Assembly: GCA_964020085.1 (NCBI GenBank)
Contig: OZ026600.1
Location: forward strand, 13,697,135-13,761,134
Reading direction: 5' to 3'
DNA: 64,000 nucleotides
From: Micromussa lordhowensis
Taxonomy: Eukaryota > Cnidaria > Anthozoa > Scleractinia > Lobophylliidae
Position numbers and translations under genes: made by a program. Below the pieces are notes generated by a model. The model saw only the letters and a program-made list of their open reading frames with translations, was not told the DNA's origin and made no database searches. Every line of letters begins with the position of its first letter. Position 1 is the first letter of the stretch. Of this stretch, positions 32,557-45,344 are shown piece after piece.

Positions 32557-35500
32557 ATGGAGGCTCTAGAGAAGCTGAAAAAGGATAAATGGTCACTCAA
32601 ATCAAGTCTAACCAAATATTTGAACGAGTTAGCTGTGGAATTATCACTGGAAGCGCCGAAGAAAGAAAAAATTACGGAGAGGTTGCAAGAAATCAAAAAT
32701 AGGCGGGATGAATTATCAGAATTATTGGATAATCTTCAAGCCTTGTTCAAAGAAAAGAGTGAAACAACGAATGCAGCCTCGATTGAGGAGGAAGCTGATG
32801 GTATAGTGGATCGTGTCGATAGCGAAACGACTGGAGCTCGGTTGTTTTTTAGCGAAAGGAGCGGCCAAAACCAGTGATGGAAATTCTAACGCCGAGATCA
32901 AGAGCGGGAAATTGGAGAGCACGTGCGAAGGATGGTCACGTGGTCGACCCAAACAAACAACTCAAGTGAATTCGAATTCCTAAGTTTTTGGGCGATAAGA
33001 TGAAATATTTGACTTGGTGGGCCGCGTTTTCAAGCTGCGTTGATGAAACTTCTTTGTCACCACAATTTAAAATGTTGCGGCTGGAAAGTTGCTTGGAAGG
33101 CGAGGCGGCCGAGACGGTGAGGGGTTTAGGTTATTCGTTGGAAGCTTGCGAAGCAGCCAAAGCAAGAATGAATCGAAAGTATGGAGGAAATCGGTGACAG
33201 GTTCAGGCGCATATTGATAAGCTAAGAAAGTTGAAACAGAACTCTGATCTTGAAGGGGGAACTTTATATGCTATTGTGCTAGAGAAAATTCCCCAATCTC
33301 TGCTCAGCCAGTACTACAGATGGATTGAGGAAAAGGGAAAACTGGAATCCCTCGAAGAACTACGACAATGGGTAGCCAAATACCAGGTTCAGGCATCGGA
33401 GGTAAAGCATGGAGTTTCTAGTACAGGACGAAGGCATGTTAAGGGGCCTCGTTCATTTTTCGGGACTGGAGACAAGCGTGACCGACCTTCCAAGGTGTGC
33501 AACCAAAAACACCCAGTTTGGAAGCGCAAGGTGCTGAAAAGAATGGAAAACAAGAAGAAGTGGGAGACAGCAAAAAAAATTGGTCTGTGTTATCGTTGTT
33601 TAGGAAAAGGGCACCTGAGTGAGGCATGTCATTAGAGTAGAGAGTGTGGAATTGATGGGTGTAAGGAGCATCACCACCGCATACTTCATCAGGAGAAAAG
33701 CCCTACTGATGGCATGGAGGGGAATTCTGACACATCTTGTGTTGATGGAAATAAGCCCAGTACATATCAAACCGTAAAGGAACGTGAACAGCGAAGAATC
33801 GCCCTTCGCACTGTTCCAGTTATTTTGAAACATGGGGCCAAGCAGTTGCAAGTTAATTGCTTCTTAGATGAAGGAAGTGATACGACTTATGTCAACGAAG
33901 ATGTGGTGGAAGAATTAGGTTTGGAAGGTAGGAAAGAGAAAGTAACTACTAATGTTGCAAATGATCAGAAGGTAGATCTTATGTCAGCCACTATGGAAAT
34001 TGGATTGGAAAGTTTGGATGGTAGAGTAGACACTGTTATTGTAGCAAAGACATCAAACAGTATCTGTGGAGGCATGAAACCTACCAACTGGCTTCAAATA
34101 AGAGATCAGTGGAGGCATTTAAGGGACATTCCCTTCCCAAAACTTGGAAAGAGAAGTAAAATCGATGTCCTCATTAGCTCAGATTACTACAATCTGCTAT
34201 TTCCATGAAGGAAGTTCGTGGAGGTGATGGTGAGCCTAGTGCCAGACTTTGTCCACTAGGGTGGACAGCTGTTGGTACCATTGATGTGTATGAGCGACAT
34301 GGGGCGTGTAACACTGGATTCCTTCACACCTGTCGGATGCAGAGGTTGGACAGTATTGATGGGGAACTTAACAATTTGATGAAACAATTTTGGAGCCTGT
34401 AGGCTATTGGCATTACCCCTCAAGTGGATAGACAACTGACTCCAGATGAGAGGCTAGCCGTTAACAAGGTCAACAAAACCTTAAGATTCAATGGAGAGAG
34501 ATATGAAGTTGCCATGCCTTGGAAACATGATAGACCACTTTTGCCATCAAACCGGCAGATGGCTGAAAGGTGCCTTTGGTCAGTTGAAAAGAAATTGAAG
34601 CAGGATGAGAGCCTTGCACAGGCATACCAGTCAGTGATAGATACTACAAAAGCAAAGGATACATCCGAGAAGTTCCTGAAAAGGAGCCTAAACCTTCAAC
34701 AGAATGGTTTCTTCCACACTTCCCAGTGGTCCGCCCGGAGAAGGCTACAACCAAAGTTCGGATCATATTTGATGGCTCGGCTCAGCACCACAGAAAGAGT
34801 TTGAACAGTGAATCGTTACCAGGTCCTATAGTTGCAAAGTGACATTGTGGGCATTTTAGTAAAGTTCAGAAAGGAATCATTTGCCTTAGTTAGTGACGTG
34901 ACTCAAATGTACCATCAACTAATTCTCAGACCAGTTGACAGGCCACTGCATAGATTTCTGTATTGGGACTTGGGCTGTGACGATTCACCCAAGGTGTACG
35001 AATTTCAAAGGTTTATTTTCGGAGGATGTTATTGCCCATTTTGCGTGAAATTCGTTTCGCAAAAACACGCAGAAATTAATATGCAGACTTACCCATTGGC
35101 AGCTAAAGCAGTCTTGGAACACTGCTACATGGATGACCTCATGCCTTCAGCACCCACGGTTGATGAAGCTAAAGAAACACGGAGGCAGCTGACTGAATTA
35201 GGCGACCAGGCTGGTTTCCACATTCGAAAGTGGGTATCTAACGATGTTGATGTGATTGCTGACATCAAAGAAGAAGACAGAGCTTCTGAGATAGACTTAG
35301 AGAAGAGAGAGTTGCCAACAACCAAGACCCTAGGTGTCCTATGGAGCGCTACAGATGACAAATTCTTCTTTCAGCACTCCTTGCAGTTGGATGGATTTGA
35401 ATTCACCAAAAGGAATGTTTTAAAGAAAACAACTACAGTGTACGACCCATTAGGTTTCTTGTCGCCTTACATAGTCAGATCAAAGTTGCTGATGCAGAAA

Positions 35501-37777
35501 GCATAGCTAGAAGCAGGGACATGCGACGATTTGTTGCCAGAACACCATCAGCAAGAATGGATGAAGTGGTTTCAAGAGCTCCATGACCTTGAACTAGTGA
35601 AAATCCCAAGGTGTTTGAAAAATCCTGTGGCAAAGGTGGTAGAGTTAAACATCCATACATTCACTGATGCATCGGAGAGTGCATACGCACTTGCAGTCTA
35701 TGCACATCGTGTGTATGAGAGTGGTGATGTTACTGTTCGATTGATTGCATCAAAGTCCAGGCTTGCACCACTGAAAGCTGTTAGTATCCCCAGATTGGAG
35801 CTCATTGGTGCACTCATCAGTACACGACTAACAATGCAAGTTTGCACAGCTCTCAAGGTATCTTCACACGAAGTAACATACTGGGTGGATAGTGTAAACA
35901 TTGGATACTTGATCCCCGATCAATGCAGAGAATACAAGCCGTTCATAAGATCCATGAGTGTTCAGTTCCCAGACAGTGGCGGTATGTACCCAGCGGACCA
36001 CAGAACAAGAGGACTGACCGTAGAAGAATTAGCAAACACAAGTCAATGGTGGAATGGACCCGCGTTCCTTAAGAGGTCAGAAGACGAGTGGCCAGAGTGC
36101 ACGTTTGATGTACCAGTGTCTGAAGAGAGTCTTGAGTTAAAAAGAGGAAAAGAAGTTTCAGGAAAGAAGGCTTGTAGCTATGAAATCACTAAAGGAGGTG
36201 AAGAGAATGCTGACGACAACAATGCCAGAGAGGAAGGAGTTTGGCGGTTGAATCCCTCAAGGTATTCAAAGTGGTATCGGGTTAAACCAAAAGGAGAACT
36301 GGAACTTGGGTTGTCTCTAGTAAGAGTGAAAGCCTGGGTGCACCGATTCACTGCAAACTGTAGGAGATCAGCCAATCAAAGACTGCAGGGCGAACTTACG
36401 CCGTTAGAGCTTGAAGATGCTGAAGAAGCTATTATTAGGGAGGTGCAGACTGAAAAGTATGCAGCAGAAATGGATTCACTGGGAAGAAACAAGCAAATTC
36501 CAAGGCAAAGTACATTGGCACCGTTAAATCCGGTATTAGTTGATGGAATTTTAAGATCGAACACAAGATTACAACAGGAGGACGATCTTCCTTATGAAGT
36601 TAAGTGTCCAATCATTTTGCCAAAGAGGGATCAAGTCACAGGTCTGATTGTTAAGAACTACCATGAATCAGAAGGTCATCAGATGGGGCTTAATTATACA
36701 ATCAATCACCTACGTGCGAGATATTTTGTGGTCCATGCACGCGAGCAGGTTTAAAGGGTCAGGAGAGAGTGCTTGGAGTGTGTGAAGCGATTTCGATCAA
36801 GGCCAGCTTGTCAACAGATGGCACTGTTGCCAAGAATCGGACTACAGCAGTCTAGACCATTCATCAATTGTGCAGTTGACTTCGGAGGTCCTTACTTGAC
36901 TAAGCAAGGGCGGGGCAGAGTACGAGCAAAGCGCTACTTGTGTTTATTCCTCTGTTTACAGACACATTGTTGCCATTTGGAGTTGGCGTCGTCCTTGGAC
37001 ACTGATGCATTTCTCAATGCTTTCATACGGATGACGGCGAGGAGGGGCTGGCCTAAGCAGATGTTAAGTGATAATGGGACAAACTTTGTAAGCTCGTCAA
37101 GGGAAATAAAGGAATTAGTCTCAGCAATTGACCAAGACAAGGTACAATGGATGACCTCCAACAAGGCAGTGATGTGGAATTGGAACCCGCCAGCTGCGCC
37201 GCATTTTGGTGGACTTTTCGAGTTTATGATAAAGTCAGCTAAACGTGCAATAGCTGCGGTACTCGGTAGCGCAGAGGTAAACAACGAGGAGTTGGAGACG
37301 ATTTTCATCGGTGTGGAAAGCCTACTTAATTCAGGGCCTCTTACAACTGTAAGCGATGACTCTAATGACGAACCGGTGTTGACTCCGAATCATTTTCTGA
37401 TTGGTCAGATGGGAGGCAACTTTGTACCAGAGAGTGTTGACACCACAGCTTTTAACCCAAGGAAGCGTTGGCGAAGAGTGCAGGAGCTTACGAGACATGT
37501 TTGGCAATGGTGGATGCAAGAGCATTTGCCGCATATTGGATCGAGACCAAAGTGGTTCTTTCCTGCAGATAACATTCAGGTTGGAGACGTGGCTGTAGTT
37601 ATCGACCCTAATGCTGCCAGACAGGAATGGAAAGTAGGACGCATCGAGCAGACCTATCCAGGTCCTGATGGACTAGTGCGAGTGGTGGATGTTCGAGTCA
37701 AGGAGAAGGTCCTAAAGCGACCAATAACCAGAATCTCTCCACTTGAGATTCAAGACATTTATGTCGTGACTGGTTGA
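32557..37777 (+). pseudogene. BEL/Pao gag-pol, disabled
   Basis: Domain order is Gag coiled coil (from MEALEKLKKDKWSLK), DUF1759 Gag domain (~32990-33300), zinc knuckle CYRCLGKGHLSEAC (~33592), and aspartic protease (FLDEGSDTTYV, ~33865). Reverse transcriptase follows with YMDDL (~35125), then RNase H (FTDASESAYALAVY, ~35660). Integrase has AVDFGGPY, SDNGTNF and GGLFEF, and its C-terminal domain ends at 37777. In-frame stops occur near 33195, 33633, 34400, 35504 and 36752. Frame shifts lie near 32900, 34205 and 34700-34840. No functional polyprotein is possible. The 407- and 334-codon open stretches show that decay is moderate. Confidence 0.88.
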
Positions 37778-37863
37778 TCTCTAGTTTGAACTAAAGACAA
37801 GTTTAGAACAGTTTTATGTAATGTGCGAATTACAGATCTCCCTGCAATTCGGGAGGGGAAGAA

Positions 37864-38055
37864 TGTTGATACCGTTTTCTCTGGAGTTGCGTGACATCAC
37901 GCAGGAGACTGAATATGTAATGACCTTTGACCCATGTGACGAGTTGAGTTTGACTGAAGTTGTCAATCGGGGACAACAGATTTATAATCAGTAGTTTTCT
38001 TGCATTACAATTATTAAAATCGTTGAGTTAAATCAAGTTGATAATGGAATCAACA
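37864..38055 (+). repeat. BEL/Pao 3' LTR
   Basis: 192 bp, starts TGTTGATACC and ends GGAATCAACA. It is preceded by the polypurine tract at 37851-37863 and followed by the GGGGG target duplicate. Confidence 0.92.
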
Positions 38056-38060
38056 GGGGG

Positions 38061-38690
38061 TGTCTGTTTAAGGTATCCGCTAATTACATCTCTGAACCAC
38101 GCCTGTACTTGAGTTCCACATCATACTGCATAAGCCTCGTCATGAGACATTGCAGTCATTTAGGGGTTGATGCAAGGGGTTTCTGGGAAATCATCTCTAA
38201 TGGCTTGTGGTCTGTTCACAGGGGTTACCTTTCTTCCATAGACATATTGGTGATTGTGCTCCATTCCAAAGACTTGGGAAAGTAAGTCCTTCTCAATTTG
38301 TGAGTAGTTCTGCTCCGTCTTGGTTACGGCTCTGCTTGCATATGTCACTGGTTGACCTTGTTACATTAGTGCAAACCCAATCCCTTGCTCTGAGGCATCT
38401 CCTTCTCCTTCAACAGGGGAATCTGGATTGAAGTACTTCAGCACTGAAGCAGTAGACACTGCTATCTTAATCATTTCAAATGCTTGTTCTTACTCCTCAC
38501 TCCCAGGGGACTTTACGAGCTGGTCTGCACAGCGGCCTCACACGTGTCTGAGAGGACATCTAAGAACTTGGAGAGTACTTCACTGTGTTGACAAGGCATG
38601 GAACAGCTTGAACATCTTCTGGTCAGGGCATGTTAAAAATGGCTTCAACACTTTCACTGCCAAGACCCACTTATAGATTTTACTCTGTCT
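38061..38690 (-). pseudogene. Gypsy RT thumb and RNase H fragment
   Basis: The minus strand reads an RT-thumb stretch (EQAFEMIKIAVSTASVLKYF), then RNase H: 'YASRAVTKTEQNYSQIEKDL' and 'GMEHNHQYVYGRKV'. Frames are interrupted. It is continuous with RT across the Harbinger insertion and with integrase across the BEL insertion. Confidence 0.8.
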
Positions 38691-38948
38691 AAAGGCCGAT
38701 TTAGACGGTACAACTTTCGCTTACAACCATCGCATGCAACCTGCTCGCGTCATCCCTACAACACGAGTTGTGTCGTGTAAATCTACTCCACAACTCACGC
38801 AAGTCTGTTGTGTGCGACACGAAAAAAGTTGTAGAGTTTTAAAACTTGCTTTAAAATCCCACAACATCGTAGGCAAAAACGATCAAATTTCGCTACTATG
38901 TGGGGGAGCGTTGGGCCTCTGTGGGGGAGGTAGTGCTGCGAATTCAAA

Positions 38949-40272
38949 ATGGCGGATGGTAATACTTTCACAAAGATGCCAAAGAAAGAGGGAAAAAACT
39001 TCACAGATGAAGAAGTGGAGCGTTTAATTAGTGAATGGAGCAAAGAGGAGGTGCTTTTTAATTGCAGGCACCAAGACTATTTTAAAGAAGACGCCAGAGG
39101 TGCTGCAATTCAGCGAATTCTTGAAAGTTTGAACAAAGAAGGTAAGTCGCTAATTTCTGCTAAACAAATTGTTTACTTCTTAGAAATAAGCTTACAGTAC
39201 TCTCTTCATCTTTTAAATATGAAGATGGACAATTTAATTAAACACAATGTATTATGTGCCTGTTGCAGCTTCGCTCAAAAAAATGTAAACAAACCAGAAC
39301 CCCTGCTCCAAGGGTAGTGCTGAGGTCATAAAAACCAACTGTGTGAAAGTCAATTAGAAAAGAATACCATTAGACTGTATATATTTTAACATGCAATATC
39401 TATTTCAAAGTTGTTTTTTTTTTTATTTCACTCTAATATAGCCACATATTTAACCTTATTATTGAAATTATTAAATGCAAGTGTATACCGCAGCTCTTAC
39501 TTTTGCAAACATGCTGTTCACTGTTCTGTAAAACAATTCATTGTTACCTGCAATGTCTCTTGTATTAGATAATGCTACAAATTGCAGTGTAACTTCTTAA
39601 TTAACACTTTACGGATCAAGTATGTCAACACTAGCATTGACTTTTATCATAATATATAAGACAACACCTTTTATTCACATCCCAATAATGTTTTCTATTC
39701 TTCTAGGTCTTTTGCAGGATGAATTGGTTAAAAAAATGGGTTCCTTGCGTACATACTATGGGAAAGAGGTTAGGAAAGAGAGAAATAGTCGTGTGTCAGG
39801 AACCGGGAGGAAGGATGTTTATACATGAAAATGGCCATTCTTTAATTCCTTACACTTCCTCAAGGACAATATCACCCCACGAAAGACGACATCCAACATA
39901 GATGCCATTGTGATAACAGATGAGCAAAGTGAAACGAGCACAACAAACAATGATGACCAGGCAGAAAATACTCCCCCAGTGGTAGAGAACTGTGTTTTTA
40001 AACTACACAACCCCCCTGCCTCCAAAGGTAAGAAGAAAAAGTCCACAGATTTGGAAGAAGAGCTGCTTTCTACTTGTATACAGGAATTAAAGAAACCACG
40101 AGTTTGTCCCGATCCTCAAGATGCAGATATGGCCTTTGGTAACTATATTGTGAAACAGCTGAAGAATATCCCTAATGGTTACCCAAAAGAAATGATGAAG
40201 ATTGAAATTCAACAAGTTATTATGAAAACTATGGTGACTGGCAGCACTATTGATTTGAAGGATTTCTTGTGA
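38949..40272 (+). pseudogene. Harbinger MADF/BESS DNA-binding protein, one in-frame stop
   Basis: Exon 1 (38949-39141) starts MADGNTFTKMPKK, and donor GAAG|GTAAGT joins exon 2 at 39707 (TTCTTCTAG|GTCTTT) in phase. The MADF domain spans the junction (LISEWSKEEVLF ... MGSLRTYYGKEVRKE). TGA at 39826-39828 then interrupts where homologues continue with a PKW-type motif. The frame reopens to 40272 and ends in a BESS-like helix (DADMAFGNYIVKQLKNIP). In Harbinger elements this protein helps bring the transposase to the transposon ends and into the nucleus. Confidence 0.8.
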
Positions 40273-41428
40273 ACAGTTTTGATTGACATATTTTGAGATT
40301 GTCAAAATCTTTAGTTTTCATTTAGTTTTTGATCAGAAATTCATAAAGAATTAAATTATATTTATTTATTGACACACATTTAAAATTTGTTGTGTAATTC
40401 ATCAACAATTTCTTATATCAAATTCACAAAAAAATTTATATACACAAGATTTCAAAACAAACATTATTTGGATAAGCACTTTTTATTTGACCATTAATAT
40501 TATATTTATATGCTATAATAGAGTGCATTCATTACATCCAAACGTTAAATGCTTTGGAGATAATATTCCATTGTGAAAATTAACACAAAATGCCCTTTTT
40601 CTTCTGTTGTTTACATTTTGTGTTATTTGGTAGTAAAAAAATAAACTGTTTTTCACAAATTCAAAAATTGTCAAATTTCTCCTGCTCATAAATGTTTTAT
40701 CAATTATTTGTTAGTCTCATCCCAAATGGTATACAGTTGTCAACTACCTAATGTGTTGTTATATGACAGCACTGCAGTTCCACTTATCAGTGACACAAAA
40801 ATAGTCTATATTTCACAGTCAAGTGAAAGTTGCTGAAATATGTACATTATTGAGAGATAATGAAGGCAATAATTAAATGTTTATTGATACATTAATGACA
40901 TAATGATCTCCATGTTCAATAAGGCCGTATCCACACATATCCGGAGATTTCTGTATCCCCAAATTTTTTTATGCGGATACAAAAATAATATTATATGCAT
41001 CCATGTAGTGTATACAACCGTCCACATGTGTCCAAATATCTCAAAGGATTAGTTAACAGAGCATGCGCAGTACAAGAAAAGCTGATACTGTGACGTCAGC
41101 ATATACAAAAATATATGGATACAAGCGTCCACACGTATCCGTATACACAGTGTATACAGAAATTTCCACTCTGGAGAGCGTATACAGAAATCTCCAGATA
41201 CACTGAGTGTATACGGCAGACGTGTGGACGCTAGGTGTGTCTGCATAAAAAAATTGCGAACACAAAAATCTCCAGATACATGTGGACGGGGCCTAACACT
41301 CCTGCATTTCTCTCTACCAATTAATTCTTAATTGAACAGCATGGAGTCCTACATATAATAATATACACAAATGTAAGTGTGTAGGCTCTGCTAAAGATAC
41401 AAATTAGAAGGTTACAATCACTAAATCT
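40273..41428. repeat. Harbinger spacer with a TATACA/CCACACGTATCC palindromic patch
   Basis: This AT-rich region lies between the convergent genes. 40923-41295 is a nested ~370-bp insertion-like block bounded by AGGCCGTATCCACACATATCC and its complement GGACGGGGCC at the right. It includes repeats of GTATACA and is MITE-like. Confidence 0.5.
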
Positions 41429-42330
41429 TCACAGCAGGCAATTCCATTGCCATGGCACTTGACCAGGTCCATTCAAGTACTGGCACAGTTGGTCTCTGAT
41501 GGCTTCAGCTCTTCGTGGCTGCCTTCCTTTCCTTGAATTTGGGAATGCTGAGAAGGGATTCTGTTTAACCTCTTGTCTCCAGGATCCAGATTGTACAGAC
41601 CCATCAACATAGTCTTCCACATCAATTGACCCTTGTGGAGTCTAGCAACCTGGTGACCTTGCTCTCAGAAAATTATGGAGGTTAATGGCTGCTAGAGTAA
41701 TCTTTATGGCAGTTTCAGGGTTGACGCAGAGGGTGGAATGGAATACCCGAAATCTACTAGCAAGAATCTCGATAATATTCTCGCTTACTCTCCTTGCTCT
41801 TGATATTCTGTAATTAAAAATTCTCCTCTCCTCAGATAGATTTCGTTGTGAGTAGGGTTTCATGATGTTTTGTTCAAGTGGGAAGGCATCATCACCAGCT
41901 ATGAAATATGGCACTGGCTCTGTACTTTCAACTTCCTCAAAAGACTGATCCAAGGATTGTGGAAGCAGAGAGGGTTCTGGAAGTCCCAAAGAACCTTAAA
42001 AAGTCAAAATGACCATTACTAAGTAATTGAAATATTATCTTGGATTAAATGTAATCTTATATATCTTTTAATAATTTCACTCATTAATGCATTGGTCAGG
42101 CTATTTGTTCTTATAAGCATAGTATAGCTTCATTTTATAAATCATATTTTAATGGAAAGTATCATATAGTTCTTTCACTCACTTCTCACTTTTACAATAC
42201 ATATATCTTATTAGACGTTTTGGTGTGTAGTATCGCTGTATATTTTCACGAGTTGTGGAGTATTTTGACGAGCCCGTAGGGCGAGTCAAAATGCAAACAA
42301 CGAGTAAAAATATACAGCGATACTACACTC

Positions 42331-42362
<32 letters not shown>

Positions 42363-43859
42363 GATTTCTTTTCCCAAAATTCTGACTTGCTAAGGTTTTG
42401 AGCTTCACGCGGCCGGGAGGAATGAGGCGAGTACAAATATCGTGTGATATTTGTACTCGTTTCGCGCGTTTTTTGTACTCTAGGATGCAGAGTTGGATAA
42501 TAATATTAATTATCCATTTCATAATAAATGAAGGAGTTAAAAATCCCAATTTCAATAATCACCAAAACACGCGTGACCCAAAACGTTTCAAGCATTTTCG
42601 AGGTTGTCAATCAAAATTCTTGACTTGGAAAATGACAGAACTACTCATCGATAGAAGACAGTATCAAAAATAATCAAAGCCTTATGTTTAGCATAAAACT
42701 TATGTCAAGTTTTTTTTCACTTTCGCTGTTTGATTGACAGCCACTACAGCACTATTTTCCAAATGCAACTTTGGACTTTTGTGATTTACATAGATAATAT
42801 ATGTTGTAAGCTCTGCTTATATTATCACCTGTAGCAAGTAGTTTCCAAAACTGTGAGTTTTTTAATACACCACCATCACTTATACGCCCTTGGCAGCCCA
42901 CATCAGCATATGTAAATTTGTAGTCAGCATCTACTACTGCCATTAATACAATGCTGTAGTAGCCTTTATAGTTGTAGAACTCTGACCCACTATGCTTGGG
43001 ATGGAGTATGCGGACATGTTTCCCATCTGCTGCTCCTATGCAATTGGGCAGTTGCCAGCGGTCCTCAAACATCTTTGAAATAGCAAGCCACTCATCTGAA
43101 GATTTTGGGCAGTTAAAGTGATCTTCTTTCAGGACTTTGTAAATTGAATCACACACTTCAGGGATAATGGTGCACAGAGTGGATTGGCTAATTCTGAATT
43201 GGTACTGGAGACTAGAAAACGATTCCCCTGTAGCCAGAAATCTCAAGATAACTGCTAATCTCTCCTCTGGTGGTATGGCCTCTCTCATGTTTGTATCTTG
43301 TTTCTTGACTAAAGGTATATTTTATGTAAAATCTCCTGTAATTGAACAATATTTAAAATATATTTGATTCCCTTCATAATATGAATTCGACAAAGATTTG
43401 CAGTTTATGAGATGTTCTGTTCATCGGAATAAAAATGTGATCAATCCAAATTTCCACCAAAAAATCAGAAAACAACTAGATTCAAAATACGTCACGAAAT
43501 GAAATGATGATATCTTTCAAATTATTGACAAAAATAAACAATTTGTGACCCACAATGGCAAGTAAAAGGCATGATATGATAAAAGGGAACATGAAAACCA
43601 TAATTTCATGAAGTTAAACACTGCAATCGATATGAAATTCAGATACCTCAAATGCTGTAGTGTCCATTCGTAGATAACGCCGATAGTTTTGCGCATCTTC
43701 TACACGTAACTCTTGTATAATCTCTCTATATGCTCCCATATCCTTTCTTCGTCCCAGCCACCCCTTTTCTCTAGCACTTCTGCGTCTTTTTTTGTTCTTT
43801 TTTCGCTTACAGACAATTGCAACAATGACTGCTGCCGCAACAATACTGGTGTCAGCCAT
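41429..43859 (-). pseudogene. Harbinger (HARBI1-like) transposase, three exons, one in-frame stop
   Basis: Exon 1 is 43859-43647 (MADTSIVAAAVIVAIVCKRK; 'LRMDTTAFE'). Exon 2 is 43303-42829 and exon 3 is 41994-41429; phases agree. Exon 2 has a helix-turn-helix (SFSSLQYQFRISQSTL), first catalytic Asp (CIGAADGKHV) and second Asp (ADVGCQGRISDGG). Exon 3 has 'SRARRVSENIIEILASRFRV', whose Glu should be the third catalytic residue. TAG at 41642-41644 cuts off the last ~70 codons, which remain open. The product cuts and pastes the element into TWA sites. Confidence 0.85.
42212..42480. repeat. MITE-like palindromes inside the transposase intron
   Basis: ATTAGACGTTTTGG at 42212 pairs with CCAAAACGTCTAAT at 42331-42344, enclosing complementary AGTATCGCTGTATATTTT arms (~133-bp hairpin). 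A second palindrome, GCGAGTACAAATATC/GATATTTGTACTCG, lies at about 42428-42461. They interrupt intron 2, not coding sequence. Confidence 0.75.
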
Positions 43860-44043
43860 TTTGTTTGTTGTGGCTCCCAGCCCCCTTGGAGCGAAAAATT
43901 CATGAGTCGCGCGCGATGTTGGTGAGTGGTAGGCAAAATATCGTAGGCGTGTAAATCAGACTTACGTCGTGTTGTAGGGATGACGCGAGCAGGTTGCATG
44001 CGATGGTTGTAAGCGAAAGTTGTACCGTCTAAATCGGCCTTAA

Positions 44044-45335
44044 CGCGAGACGATTTTACTCGTGAATGGGAGACCCCTTGGTAGTGAAGGGGTTAACCTT
44101 ATGAGGATCAGGTTTTAATCCTTTACTGGTCAGTAGGTGGCCAATAAATAAAACTTCGTAAACGTTCTAAGTTGTGGTCCAGCTTCTGTTGTAAGTGTCC
44201 TGGGGCTGGCAATGTTTCAAATGACATTCGCTTCCAGCTGTGTCTACCCCATGGTGTCTGGAAAGTTATAAGAAGACTTCACTCATCATCCACCTGAATA
44301 TGTTGGACACAATCTTTAAGGTCAGCTTCACTGAAGACTTTGACATTTGCTAATTCTAGGGGGATTTCTTCTATAACAGGTAACAGGTAGTGTGATCTCT
44401 TCAGTACCTTGTTTAGATGAGCTAGATCAATACAAACTCTTAACTTTCCAGTTTTCTCCACTACTACCAGACTTGAAACCCACTCAATCGGTTCCTGTGG
44501 TTTGCAGATTATTTGCAACTTCTCTAGATGGTCCAGTTCCAACTTTAGATTCTCTTTAAGGGCGAATGGAACTCAGCGAGTGGATTGATTAATGGATTGA
44601 CTGACTTGTCAACTTTGAGGTGTAATTTGCCTTTTATACGACTTTGGCCTTTGAATACATCTGATGGTTTTCCTCATTGATTCAAGCTAAGGATAGATCA
44701 GTGGGTGGATTAGGTGTGACTTGCAGAATATTCTCCTGTTGTACTGTAACAAGATCCATCTGCTGTGAAGCATGGGATCCAATAAGTGGAATGTGATCGT
44801 CTTTGACAACGGCAAACTTGACATCGTACTTTTTGTTGTTCTTGAGGTTGCCTATGCTCACTTGACATGTTCCTTATGCAGCCATAGTAGACTCACTGTA
44901 CGTTTTCAATTTTTGTCGGCCTTACTGATACATGTTCCCGAGGGCATAAATTTCTCTGGCAAGACATTACAAGAAGCACTGGTATCAATTTTCATTCTGA
45001 TAGGTCATCCTGATATTTCCATTGCTGTGAAGATCTTCCTGCTAGGAAGATTGTTTTTGTTTACTGTGTTGATGATTTCTGACTGAGTCAAAAGAAACAG
45101 ATAGCAGCTCTTCATCCGATAAATCGGCAGATTCAAGTACGCAAACTCCACTTCTTCTTTGGTAGAACTCTTGCATACTTCACCAAAACAATTCAGCCTA
45201 CCACATGCCAAACATTGCTTCCCAAACATAGGGCATTCTTTTCTTCGTTTAACATGGCTTCTTCCGCAGCTGTTACAACTTAAGACTTCTTTGGCTTTGG
45301 GTTTCTTTTTCTTCTTCTTAAAACCAGGTCTTCAC
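44044..45335 (-). pseudogene. Gypsy zinc knuckles, protease and RT N-half
   Basis: The minus strand reads double CCHC-like knuckles (CNSCGRSHVK ... CLACGRLNCFGEVC). The protease has IDTSASCNVLP, where the active-site Gly of DTG is Ser. RT contains VSSLVVVEKTGKLRVCIDLAH and FSEADLKD. RT then jumps from LDHNLERLR straight to EVLFIGHLLTSKGLKPDPHK, so the part with the YxDD catalytic motif is deleted. Stops are frequent. Confidence 0.8.
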
Positions 45336-45344
45336 TTTAGTGAA

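Larger units (their letters stand above)
32222..38055 (+). mobile_element. BEL/Pao LTR retrotransposon, complete with both LTRs
   Basis: Two 192-bp LTRs (32222-32413, 37864-38055) start TGTT and end AACA. A 5-bp duplication GGGGG flanks them (32217-32221 and 38056-38060). A primer-binding-like site TGGTCCTTCAAGTCGG follows the 5' LTR, and a purine tract GGGAGGGGAAGAA precedes the 3' LTR. LTRs differ at about 9 positions (~95% identity), so insertion is not recent. It lies within the gypsy copy, in opposite orientation. Confidence 0.92.
38693..44040. mobile_element. PIF/Harbinger DNA transposon, full length
   Basis: It has 74-bp terminal inverted repeats that are identical (38693-38766 and 43967-44040), beginning AGGCCGATTTAGACGGTAC. 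A TAA target duplication flanks it (38690-38692 and 44041-44043). The two expected genes are present: a MADF/Myb-like DNA-binding protein on the plus strand and a DDE transposase on the minus strand. Total length is 5,348 bp. Perfect inverted repeats suggest a recent insertion, yet each gene has one in-frame stop, so mobility would need proteins supplied in trans. Confidence 0.93.
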
